From Streptomyces sp. NBC_01803 (GTDB lineage Bacteria; Actinomycetota; Actinomycetes; Streptomycetales; Streptomycetaceae), in assembly GCF_035917415.1 (NCBI RefSeq), contig NZ_CP109073.1, positions 3,704,501 to 3,768,500 on the forward strand: 64,000 nt of DNA, in the 5' to 3' direction. Position numbers and translations under genes: made by a program. The notes under the pieces were generated by a model, which was not told the origin of the DNA, made no database searches, and worked only from the letters and a program-made list of their open reading frames with translations. The first letter of the stretch is position 1; each line of letters begins with the position of its first letter. Shown in pieces: positions 25,394 to 32,177 of the stretch.

Positions 25394-27343
25394 TTACTGT
25401 GTGTCGCGGTTCGGGGGCCGCAGTCGGCGGCGCGCTCGCCGGGCGCGGCGTGTCCGGGTCGGCCCGGCCGGACCCGGGCCGCTCTCGCGCCCCTGGTCGT
25501 CGGCGGCGCGCCAACGGCCGCGAGCGAGCTGCACCGCGCGGCCTGCGTCGGCATGCTCCCGCAGCCGGTAGTAGACCCAGCTCCGCCCCATGCCCGACGC
25601 TGACATGAGCCCGTCCACCGAAGCCCCGCCCGCACCGGCGCGGCGCAGCGCCGCCCACAAGGCCGCTTCCGGAGCCACGGGCGCCCGTGTGGCGCTGGTA
25701 CCGGCCGCGCCCTCCCCGGGCCTCTGAGGCGTGCTCAGTGCCTCGGACGGGGCGACGGCGGGTGCGGGCAGTCGCGGGCGCCTGGCACCGTGGTCGGTGA
25801 CATGCCGGATGACAGCGTCATCGGTGACTTCCCAGGCGCGTGCCCGGTCGGCGTTCGGGTGTTCGGGGCCGGATATCAGGAAACTCCCGGGAAGGGTGAG
25901 CGCGTCGGCGTTCCAGCCCTGTTTGGAGAATCCCTGCCCCAGGATCAGGTCAGCGTCACGGCGTTCCCGCACCCGCAGGCATATGCGGATATCCATCTGT
26001 GTCCGTGTGGCGCCTCCCATCGTTTTCTGTGTCGGCCGCTGTGTCGCGACAATCAGGGTCACGGCCACCGCCCGCCCCCGCCGTGCGATCGAATCGGCGT
26101 ATTCGCGTGCCTCTTCCGGTAGTTCGGCGTATTCGTCGATCACGATGACGAGTGCCGGATGGCCGGGGGCCGGTTCCCAGACACGGCGCCCCTGCGTGGT
26201 GAGGATGCGGGCGCGGCGTTCCAGTTCCGCGACTCCGTTCCGCAGGAGTTCCGTTGCTTGTTTCCCGGTCGTGGCGAGCCGTCCGAGGCATGGTTTCCAT
26301 GGGGAGAGTTCCATTCCTTCCTTGAGGTCGATTCCCCAGACCACCGCATCGCGGCAGGCCGCGAGTGCGCCGAGGATGACATTCACGATGCCCGACTTTC
26401 CCGAGCCGACCACACCGCCTACGAGGACATGGCGGCGCAGGAAGGAGACGGCCACTTCGCGGGCATCCTCGAAAAGGCCCAGAATGATTGGCCTGTTGAT
26501 GCTCGCCGCAGCCGGGGCGGGCCATGCGAGGGGTTCTGCGTGCGGGTCTCTTTCGACTACTCGCATAACGCACCGGTCGGCCCTCCTGGCGTCGGGAAGG
26601 ATCCGCACCGATCCGGCACGCATACCGAGTGCCGATTCGATCGACGGTATCCGGCCGACCGCATCCGTTACGGTGCTCCCTTTCCTCAGCCTGAGCCGTG
26701 CCGAGAATCCCCACGCATCGGCGACTGCCGAGGCGATCCGGGATCCGGGAAGGCCCATGCTTTCCGCCAGAGTCGGCCAGTCGGCCGTGATCCGCTCCAC
26801 ACGGACACGGGCGCGCCGCCGACGATGCAGCCACCACGGAATACCGCACACCGCGATTCCCGCCAGCCACACGGCTGGAAGCGGCCGGGTATACGGGCCC
26901 ATGGAGATAGCCAGCGCCGACCACCCGCCGACTACGACCACCACAACGGCGCCGTACGCCCGCTCCGTCGGCCGGTCCATTCCGCAGGCCGACCACGTCC
27001 GCGCCAATACCGTTGCGACGCGCACACCGGCAGGGCTCCTCTTCAGAACCGTGTGCGGAATACCCAGAGCCACGCCTATGACGACCGTGGCCACGATCAG
27101 GGAAACCCACGCATGCGGGTAGCGGACGTGCGCGACAGCGGATGCGAGAAACGCGATTCCCGCGAGGGATACCGGGGCGAGTGCCGACCGGTGGCGCCAC
27201 ACGAACCGGCTCAGTATTCCCAGCATAGCCACGAATACCGGTTCGCTGTTCACGAGCATGAAACCGACCGTGTCGCGGTCGCGTCGCCACGCGCGCCGCT
27301 GTCGGCGGAATTGCCTTGGGTTCGGATGCCTCAAATACGTCAC
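25394..27343 (-). CDS. FtsK/SpoIIIE-type conjugative transfer ATPase (Tra)
   Basis: This 649-residue protein is the DNA translocase expected to move the element as double-stranded DNA between mycelia. It has an N-terminal membrane region with about four helices (residues 25-160), a Walker A motif GGVVGSGKSG near residue 310, IDLKEGMELSPW, Walker B in LVIVIDEYAEL near residue 400 and the sensor VATQRPTQKTMGG. A winged-helix domain at about 560-615 (GGASVDGLMSASGMGRSWVYYRL) fits the part that TraB proteins use to read 8-bp transfer repeats. GTG at 27343 is chosen: it has GGGAAAGG upstream and overlaps the stop of the preceding gene by 4 bp. Confidence 0.88.
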   Translation of the reverse strand: MTYLRHPNPRQFRRQRRAWRRDRDTVGFMLVNSEPVFVAMLGILSRFVWRHRSALAPVSLAGIAFLASAVAHVRYPHAWVSLIVATVVIGVALGIPHTVLKRSPAGVRVATVLARTWSACGMDRPTERAYGAVVVVVVGGWSALAISMGPYTRPLPAVWLAGIAVCGIPWWLHRRRRARVRVERITADWPTLAESMGLPGSRIASAVADAWGFSARLRLRKGSTVTDAVGRIPSIESALGMRAGSVRILPDARRADRCVMRVVERDPHAEPLAWPAPAAASINRPIILGLFEDAREVAVSFLRRHVLVGGVVGSGKSGIVNVILGALAACRDAVVWGIDLKEGMELSPWKPCLGRLATTGKQATELLRNGVAELERRARILTTQGRRVWEPAPGHPALVIVIDEYAELPEEAREYADSIARRGRAVAVTLIVATQRPTQKTMGGATRTQMDIRICLRVRERRDADLILGQGFSKQGWNADALTLPGSFLISGPEHPNADRARAWEVTDDAVIRHVTDHGARRPRLPAPAVAPSEALSTPQRPGEGAAGTSATRAPVAPEAALWAALRRAGAGGASVDGLMSASGMGRSWVYYRLREHADAGRAVQLARGRWRAADDQGRESGPGPAGPTRTRRARRARRRLRPPNRDTQ

Positions 27344-27696
27344 CGCCTTTCCCGGTGAGGCGCTGAGTTCCGCTGTGCGGTGTACTCGTCCCGCAGGAAC
27401 CACAACGGGTCATGCTCCCCGTCGGCAGCGGCGGAAAGAGCCGCACGGATCGCCGCCCGCAGATTCGCGGCCGACTCCCGCGCTTCGGCCAACTGATCGG
27501 CCATACGACGGTTTTCGATGGCGTACCGCGCGGAATCGACGGTACGCGCGGAGAAATGCAGGAGCAGAGCCAGCCCGTCGGCCTGGCACCGGCCGCAGTG
27601 GTTCACCCGTTCCAGCGCACCCCATGCGTTGTTGATGGCCTCCAGGTCTATTTCCACGCGCGGCAGAAGCCGAGCGAATTCATCGTTGATTGTCAA
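27340..27696 (-). CDS. Small transfer-region protein, TTG start, unknown function
   Basis: This 118-residue protein reads (L/M)TINDEFARLLPRVEIDLEAINNAWG, then ERVNHCGRCQADGLALLLHF, then a long helix ENRRMADQLAEARESAANLRAAIRAAL and WFLRDEYTAQ. The CGRC pair may bind metal. The start is set by a strong AAAGGAGG eleven bases before a TTG at 27696; the longer reading from 27792 would bury that site inside the gene. The 3' end overlaps tra by 4 bp, so it belongs to the transfer operon. I know similar small ORFs upstream of tra in Streptomyces elements but no proven function. Confidence 0.7.
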   Translation of the reverse strand: MTINDEFARLLPRVEIDLEAINNAWGALERVNHCGRCQADGLALLLHFSARTVDSARYAIENRRMADQLAEARESAANLRAAIRAALSAAADGEHDPLWFLRDEYTAQRNSAPHRERR

Positions 27697-27738
27697 ATGT
27701 GTGACGACCTCCTTTGATCGGGATCTACTTACTTTTCC

Positions 27739-27787
27739 GGTATCCGCGTCCCGCGCGCACCTTGCGCGCGGGACGCCCTTGGATACC
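27739..27787. promoter_or_regulatory. Long two-part stem-loop inside the transfer operon
   Basis: An inner perfect 14-bp stem (GCGTCCCGCGCGCA / TGCGCGCGGGACGC, loop 3 bases) is enclosed by an outer 7-bp stem (GGTATCC / GGATACC). It fills the gap between the 63-residue membrane-protein gene and the TTG-start gene. There is no U-run on the minus strand. It could be an attenuator, a processing site or a DNA site for transfer. Confidence 0.6.
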
Positions 27788-27809
27788 GTCATGTCACGAC
27801 CTCACCGGG

Positions 27810-28001
27810 TCACCCTTGGCCCTGGATCACGTCGAAGAGGCCACTCATCGCCTCCGAAATCGGGCCCGCCATGCTGGATGACGCCAGGTAGAAACCCAGC
27901 ACCACACACACGGCGGCATGGGAAATCCGCAGCCCCGCATACCGGCACAGCACGAATACCAGCACGCTGAGTATGCCGACGACCGACAGATTCACTGTCA
28001 A
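27810..28001 (-). CDS. Small two-helix membrane protein, Spd-like, TTG start
   Basis: This 63-residue protein has two hydrophobic stretches: VVGILSVLVFVLCRYAG and AAVCVVLGFYLASSSMAG. A short amphipathic C-terminus follows (SEAMSGLFDVIQGQG). Tiny membrane proteins of this kind lie upstream of tra in actinomycete elements and are thought to help plasmid spread (Spd proteins). The start is TTG at 28001 with GGGAGGTGAG upstream; a GTG two codons later is the alternative but is farther from the ribosome-binding site. Confidence 0.65.
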   Translation of the reverse strand: MTVNLSVVGILSVLVFVLCRYAGLRISHAAVCVVLGFYLASSSMAGPISEAMSGLFDVIQGQG

Positions 28002-28054
28002 AAAGTTCTCACCTCCCTACACCTACAGATATCTGGATACGGGCCGAGTTACGG

Positions 28055-28204
28055 CTACCGGCCCGGCCGGAAACCGCGACCGGACTTCCGCCGCGACCAG
28101 CGCGCACGCCGCGTGCACTTGGTACACACGTCACCCGCATCCGTCGCCATCGCGCCACAGGCGCACCGACGTCCCGTACGGCACTCCCTAACTCCGCTTA
28201 ACAG
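28055..28204 (-). CDS. Candidate tiny zinc-ribbon protein, CTG start
   Basis: A 49-codon reading frame contains RRCACGAMATDAGDVCTKC, a CxC...CxxC zinc-ribbon pattern, then a strongly basic tail (RRARWSRRKSGRGFRPGR). No ATG, GTG or TTG precedes the first Cys pair after the upstream stop; CTG at 28204 lies nine bases after GGGGAGG. If the ATG at 28150 is used instead, the protein has 31 residues and loses the first Cys pair. The ribosome-binding layout parallels the two neighbouring TTG-start genes. Function unknown; a transfer-region protein is the contextual guess. Confidence 0.4.
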   Translation of the reverse strand: MLSGVRECRTGRRCACGAMATDAGDVCTKCTRRARWSRRKSGRGFRPGR

Positions 28205-28313
28205 TGCTGCTCACCTCCCCAAACCTCAGAGATCACAACCTTTCTGAAAAGCCGTTACGCACAGCACAACGGCCCCGGTACACTGAGTACCGGGTGACCG
28301 TTGCGTCTCCCAG

Positions 28314-28359
28314 CCGCGCCGCCCTAACGGTTTCCAGCCCCAGGGGCGGCGCGGTTTTT
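28314..28359 (+). terminator. Intrinsic terminator on the plus strand
   Basis: A perfect 10-bp GC stem (CCGCGCCGCC / GGCGGCGCGG) with a 21-base loop is followed directly by TTTTT on the plus strand. No plus-strand gene ends here. It lies in the gap between the HATPase gene and the transfer operon, both on the minus strand. It may end an unannotated plus-strand RNA starting somewhere after about 28200. Confidence 0.6.
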
Positions 28360-28432
28360 GAGTTATGGAGTCCGGAGCTATCTCCTCCTTTCCCCGGGAC
28401 TCTTTCCCGGGAAGTTTCCGGTTGTTTCTCGG

Positions 28433-28939
28433 CTACTGGTTCCACATGGCGCGGCAGTTCACCAAGGCCCACACCATTTGTCCGACGTACCGTTTTTTCT
28501 CGACCACGTGGACCGCGCCCCAGTCAGTTGATAGTCCATTTAGAAGCAGTCGGCCATATTTGCTTTTGGGCGTGTTTTCCGGACTGGCCGGACGCCGGCG
28601 GTTGGGGTTTCTGTCGAATACCTCTATCGCCACCCCTAAACTGACCGGCCGTAATGTCAGCGTCAGTGTTGCTATGGCAGCTAATTCGGCGTAGGTGGGC
28701 GGCTGTTCGCTTGCGTAGGATTCGCGCACCGCGTCGGCGATCAACTCGGACGTGACGAGTCGCGCGTCATTGATCTTTGATGGACCCACACCCCATGACA
28801 CGAGCACGCTTTGGGTCTGAAGGCGCGCGATGCCCAAGGCCGTGGGTACGGCTGCCAATTGCAGGGGAATGGGTGGCGGAAGGGGCCGATGCCCCGCGCG
28901 GACAGACGCCGGAATACCGCCGCCCGCACCTCTGGTCAT
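28433..28939 (-). CDS. HATPase-type ATP-binding protein (anti-sigma-like), altered N-box
   Basis: This 168-residue protein resembles the short ATP-binding regulatory proteins common in Streptomyces (RsbW/SpoIIAB-like fold): ARLVTSELIADAVRESY stands at the N-box, AIEVFDRNPNRRRP at the G1 box and GRLLLNGLSTDWGAVHV at the G2 region. The N-box Asn that coordinates Mg in this fold is replaced by Asp, so ATP binding may be weak or changed. The ATG at 28939 overlaps the preceding gene by 4 bp (ATGA). It is the last gene of a three-gene operon divergent from the HTH regulator. Partner unknown. Confidence 0.72.
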   Translation of the reverse strand: MTRGAGGGIPASVRAGHRPLPPPIPLQLAAVPTALGIARLQTQSVLVSWGVGPSKINDARLVTSELIADAVRESYASEQPPTYAELAAIATLTLTLRPVSLGVAIEVFDRNPNRRRPASPENTPKSKYGRLLLNGLSTDWGAVHVVEKKRYVGQMVWALVNCRAMWNQ

Positions 28940-29244
28940 AGTGGATGATCACCCCCTCTCTTCTCCAAGTCGTAGTAGGGGTTACCGGGGGCGGGAAGGA
29001 CGATCCAGAAACATTCCATCGTGGACCGGTACCGGCGATGATCCGGATTCGCGCCTGTGTGTTTCAGCGTCCACATTTCCACCGGCAGTGACTCGTTGTT
29101 CGCCGCCTCGGACTCCGCACCGCAATCCACACACGCGACACGGAAGATTGTTCGTGGCGCGTCCTCGTCGCCGATCTCGGTGAGAGCGGAGTTTGCTTGG
29201 AACAATTGCCACTCAGCGGCCTTGATGATCGTCCGGCGGATCAC
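28936..29244 (-). CDS. Conserved small protein (DUF7848-like), unknown function
   Basis: This 102-residue protein has a CVDCGAES zinc-knuckle-like pair (about residues 38-45) and the pattern [20 protein letters not shown], then [20 protein letters not shown]. This recalls the Streptomyces DUF7848-type proteins found beside HTH/HATPase genes; the family assignment is from memory. It overlaps both neighbours by 4 bp (ATGA at each end), so the three are translated as a coupled unit. No enzyme motif is visible. Confidence 0.65.
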   Translation of the reverse strand: MIRRTIIKAAEWQLFQANSALTEIGDEDAPRTIFRVACVDCGAESEAANNESLPVEMWTLKHTGANPDHRRYRSTMECFWIVLPAPGNPYYDLEKRGGDHPL

Positions 29245-29459
29245 TCCGCACCTCCGCGCGCAACGGCGGCGCCGCTGTTACTGATCACCCGCACGTCACC
29301 AGGAGTTGCGTCCCACTCACGGCCACCGGTCAGCGGGCGCAGCCACACTCGCCCGCCCTGATAGTCCATGACACGGCCGACATCGCCACGGACATCCCGC
29401 ACGACCGCCCCAGGCTCGGGCCGAGCACCCGCCTTCTGCCTCTCCGATTCACGCTGCAT
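29241..29459 (-). CDS. Conserved small basic protein, unknown function
   Basis: This 72-residue protein has the pattern [46 protein letters not shown], a small beta-barrel-like module frequently seen next to HTH/HATPase genes in Streptomyces. ATG 29459 is preferred because homologues start close to it. A GTG at 29501 would add 14 residues but lies in the inverted-repeat operator. It leads a three-gene unit that ends with the HATPase protein. Function is unknown. Confidence 0.6.
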   Translation of the reverse strand: MQRESERQKAGARPEPGAVVRDVRGDVGRVMDYQGGRVWLRPLTGGREWDATPGDVRVISNSGAAVARGGAE

Positions 29460-29496
29460 ACCACGACAGTGACGCGCGGATCTCTCCACGGGATCC

Positions 29497-29553
29497 CCCA
29501 CGTTGGGGGCCTCATCGTGGGGCCCCCAACGTGGGTAGACTTCCGAACGTGGG
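29497..29553. promoter_or_regulatory. Inverted-repeat operator with an extra half-site
   Basis: The perfect arms CCCACGTTGGGGGCC (29497-29511) and GGCCCCCAACGTGGG (29521-29535) are separated by 9 bases. A third AACGTGGG half-site lies at 29546-29553. The element sits between the divergent HATPase operon and the HTH regulator, so it is probably bound by that regulator to control both directions. Confidence 0.75.
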
Positions 29554-29600
29554 TCTTGTGGTACTCCTTGAAGAGATCGCGATCAATGCGGGGACGCAGA

Positions 29601-30971
29601 ATGATCAACAAACCCCCGGCGGCTCTGCCGCCCACCGTGCTGGAACGAGCTGACGTACGTAGTGCACTTGCGCACTACGATTTCGGCGAGCTATTCCGTC
29701 TAGCCAATAAGTATGGTGGCATCAGTTTCAAGAGAATTGGGGATGCGATCGGTGTTGATTCAAATCGGGTAAGCAAGTATGCCCATCGCACGCCGCCCGA
29801 TCCTCCGTACCAGCCCTCATACAAGAAAGTCGTTGAGATCGCCGATGGTTTGCGGATTCCCGGTTACCTACTGGCGTTGGGCCCCCGCCCCTGGGAAAGC
29901 GATAGAGCCGAACGGGATAAGGTTGGGGTCGATCGGCCCATTGCCAGCCTTCCCAGTGCGCGGCAAGCTGATAGAAGTTTCACTCTTGCCGCAGAGCACG
30001 GCCCCTGGGAGGTAATGGAGTTGGCCCGCCGACTAAATGCTACCGACATTAGTCCTGGTGACATGGACACCATTACGCTCGTGATTGACAGGTTGTGCCG
30101 ATCGTACCCGTACATGCCTGCCGAGAAGCTTCACGAGGAGACGCGAACGGGAATTCGCTACGTCACGGACTTGCTGAATGGGCGTACCACGCTAAAACAG
30201 CACCGAGAGCTTTTGGTGTCGGCAGGGTGGCTTTTCCTTCTCGGCGGCTGCCTCGAATATGACATGGGACAGCGGGAAGCCGCTGACCTCAGCCGGGCGA
30301 CGGCATTCCGAATTGGGCAGGAGTCCGGGCATAGTGAGATCGTGGCCTGGTCGTTTGAACTCGGAGCATGGTTCTCTCTGACGCAAGGTCAATACTCCGA
30401 GGCGCTCGACTCCGTGGAGTCCGGACACCGAGCGGATTCTACACACAGCGTCGGCGTGCAGCTTTATGCACAATCGGCAAAATCATATGCGCGGGTCGGA
30501 AATGCTCGCCAAGTCCGCGACGCCCTGGACGCGGGGCGAGCCCGGTTGGAACGTTTGCCGAGACCCGAACACCGAGAGCACCATTTCGTAATCGATCCTG
30601 AAAAGTGGGATTTCTACGAAATGGACGCTTACCGCATGCTGGGAGACGACGACCGGGCTTCAACTCACGCCAACGAGGTGATCAGACTCAGTACTGCGCC
30701 TGACGGCACCGAAGCGTCTCCGATGCGGGTGGCTGAGGCGCGCCTCACGCTGGGAGTAGCGGCGGCGCGTGCGGGTGAGCTTGAAGAGGCAGTAGCCATA
30801 GGTGAAAGGGCGCTCCAAACGCCGAGGAAGTCACTGCCCTCGCTTCTCCTGGTAGCCGGAGAACTTAGCGATGAACTTGTGAAGCGGTATCCGCGTGAAG
30901 CACTCACCCAGGATTTCCGGAACCACCTCCGCGAGTTGGTCGCAACAGCGCGTCCCGAATTGGAGGCGTGA
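29601..30971 (+). CDS. HTH regulator with TPR-like C-terminal region
   Basis: This 456-residue protein begins with a helix-turn-helix (GGISFKRIGDAIGVDSNRVSKYAHR, about residues 39-63). A long helical region built of TPR-like pairs follows (for example GWLFLLGGCLEYDMGQREAADLSRATAFRIGQ and VAEARLTLGVAAARAGELEEAVAIGERAL). Such XRE/TPR regulators often sense small peptides or other ligands and act as element repressors. ATG 29601 has GGGGAC at good spacing; ATG 29586 is an alternative. It is divergent from the HATPase operon with an inverted-repeat operator between. The AT-richer codon use differs from the flanking chromosome. Confidence 0.82.
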   Translation: MINKPPAALPPTVLERADVRSALAHYDFGELFRLANKYGGISFKRIGDAIGVDSNRVSKYAHRTPPDPPYQPSYKKVVEIADGLRIPGYLLALGPRPWESDRAERDKVGVDRPIASLPSARQADRSFTLAAEHGPWEVMELARRLNATDISPGDMDTITLVIDRLCRSYPYMPAEKLHEETRTGIRYVTDLLNGRTTLKQHRELLVSAGWLFLLGGCLEYDMGQREAADLSRATAFRIGQESGHSEIVAWSFELGAWFSLTQGQYSEALDSVESGHRADSTHSVGVQLYAQSAKSYARVGNARQVRDALDAGRARLERLPRPEHREHHFVIDPEKWDFYEMDAYRMLGDDDRASTHANEVIRLSTAPDGTEASPMRVAEARLTLGVAAARAGELEEAVAIGERALQTPRKSLPSLLLVAGELSDELVKRYPREALTQDFRNHLRELVATARPELEA

Positions 30972-31068
30972 GCGCTGAGCGGCGCCGTAACGATGGCGTC
31001 TCGGTGACTGTCGGAGTCCCCTTCCACGCAGCGCTGAGAGCCGCTGTGGGGCTCGCACACGCATGCGT

Positions 31069-31104
31069 GAGGCTCTGGCTCCCTCCGGAGGGAGCCAGAG
31101 CCTC
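31069..31104. terminator. 36-bp perfect palindrome after the HTH gene
   Basis: The arms GAGGCTCTGGCTCCCTCC and GGAGGGAGCCAGAGCCTC are exact reverse complements with no spacer. The palindrome begins 97 bp after the regulator stop, between it and the right end of the element. It would form an extended hairpin in RNA from either strand and is most likely a bidirectional terminator insulating the element from yccF. Confidence 0.75.
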
Positions 31105-31224
31105 AGGGGGTCTGGTGCCGGGCGTGGCGCGATCGGGACCACAGGCGCCCGCGTCGGGCGTGTCCTCAGGTCAGCGCCTACGCCAACGCGAAGCGGAACC
31201 TGATCACGGCGCTGGGACGATCCT

Positions 31225-31262
31225 GCTCGCCGGATCCCGATCCCGTTCGGTATCGCCTGCTT
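31225..31262. other. attR: right junction of the element
   Basis: The element half ends GCCGGATCCCGATCCCG and the host half begins GGTATCGCCTGCTTC, with the core TTC at 31246-31248. Fusing the attL host half to this host half recreates an uninterrupted yccF frame (VTIPFGIACF). Fusing the two element halves gives attP, whose centre reads GATCCCG-TTC-CGGATC, roughly symmetrical as expected for a serine integrase. Confidence 0.8.
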
Positions 31263-31539
31263 CCGCATCGCGGGCTACGCGCTGTGGCCCTTCGGCTACA
31301 CGGTCACCGAGCGCCGGGACGCGGGCGTGGCGTCCGGGGTGGGCAATGTGATCTGGCTCATTGTCGCCGGGATCTGGATCACTATCGGCCACATCGTGGC
31401 CGGGATCGCCTTCTGCGTGACGATCATCGGCATCCCGTTCGGCATCGCGCACTTCAAGATGGTGCCGGTCTCGCTGATGCCGCTGGGCCGCGAGGTCGTG
31501 CCGACCAGCGATCCGTACCCCCGGTACCGCTGGTCCTAG
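31246..31539 (+). pseudogene. yccF: yccF 3' part, cut off from its start
   Basis: From the TTC core the frame reads FGIACFRIAGYALWPFGYTV, then two hydrophobic helices (VIWLIVAGIWITIGHIVAGIAF) and the second YccF motif IIGIPFGIAHFKMVPVSLMPLG, ending at TAG 31537-31539. An internal ATG at 31327 could produce a 70-residue fragment, but there is no clear ribosome-binding site. The stop overlaps the end of the convergent DedA gene by 4 bp. Excision would restore the full gene. Confidence 0.9.
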
Positions 31540-32153
31540 TCGACCTTGGCCGCCGCCCGGCGCTCGCGGATGAAGCGCACTCCCTCGTGGAGGCCGGCGA
31601 GCGCCAGGGCCAGGCCGAGCCCGAGGGCGACGCCGCGCAGCGGGTTCTTCTCGAATGCCGCCCCGCCGATGAAGCCGATCATCGCGGAGTAGATCGCCCA
31701 ACTCGACGCGGCGATCGCGTCGTAGGCGGAGAATGACCGCAACGGGTACTTGGTGGCGCCCGTGGTCAGCGTGGCGGCCGTCCGGCCGCCCGGGATGTAG
31801 CGGGCGATGATCAGCATGAGCCCGCCGCGCTTCTCCAGCATGTCACCCACCCGGTCGTATGCCTTCCGGGTGCGCCCCTCGGGTTTCAGCCGCGCGTAGA
31901 TGCGATCGCCCGATTTCCGGCCTATGAAGTAGGAAATATGGTCCCCGGTGAAGGCGCCGAGAGCCGCGACGATGATGATGAGGGCCAGATTCGGATTTCC
32001 GTCCGCCGCCGCGAAGACCCCCAGGGTGACCACCAGGGTCTCACTGGGCACCACGGGGAAGAAGCCGTCGAGTTTCGCGACGGCGAAGAGAGCCACATAC
32101 ACCCAGGGGGTGGCGATGAAGCCTTCGATCGCGTCGAGGATCGCGTTGTCCAC
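31536..32153 (-). CDS. DedA-family membrane protein (VTT domain)
   Basis: This 205-residue integral membrane protein carries the DedA/VTT core: FFPVVPSETLVVTLGVFAA, then GAFTGDHISYFIGRKSGDR, and the conserved GGLMLIIARYIPGGRTAATLTTGATKYPLRSF with the essential Arg and Gly residues. DedA proteins act in lipid-carrier (undecaprenyl phosphate or phospholipid) flipping and membrane homeostasis. The start is GTG at 32153. The gene is convergent with yccF and downstream of corA on the same strand (24-bp gap). Confidence 0.9.
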   Translation of the reverse strand: MDNAILDAIEGFIATPWVYVALFAVAKLDGFFPVVPSETLVVTLGVFAAADGNPNLALIIIVAALGAFTGDHISYFIGRKSGDRIYARLKPEGRTRKAYDRVGDMLEKRGGLMLIIARYIPGGRTAATLTTGATKYPLRSFSAYDAIAASSWAIYSAMIGFIGGAAFEKNPLRGVALGLGLALALAGLHEGVRFIRERRAAAKVD

Positions 32154-32177
32154 GAGGCCAAGACTAAACCGCCGGTC

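Larger units (their letters stand above)
22912..31248. mobile_element. Integrated conjugative element (AICE-like) with serine integrase
   Basis: The element is about 8.3 kb and lies between two copies of the TTC core within yccF. It carries a large serine integrase at the left end, an FtsK/TraB-type transfer ATPase, small transfer-type ORFs, a HATPase operon and a divergent HTH/TPR regulator. The base composition is visibly more AT-rich than the flanks, especially in the integrase and regulator genes. Gene content resembles actinomycete integrative and conjugative elements (pSAM2 type), but those usually use tyrosine integrases and tRNA sites and encode a replication initiator, which I cannot find here. 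Confidence 0.85.

Noticed and set aside
28204-28644. 146-codon plus-strand ORF in the element
   Set aside because: Passes through the strong plus-strand terminator and lies opposite the HATPase gene.
30968-31351. 127-codon plus-strand ORF crossing attR
   Set aside because: Crosses the perfect palindrome and the junction; out of frame with yccF; composition is non-coding.
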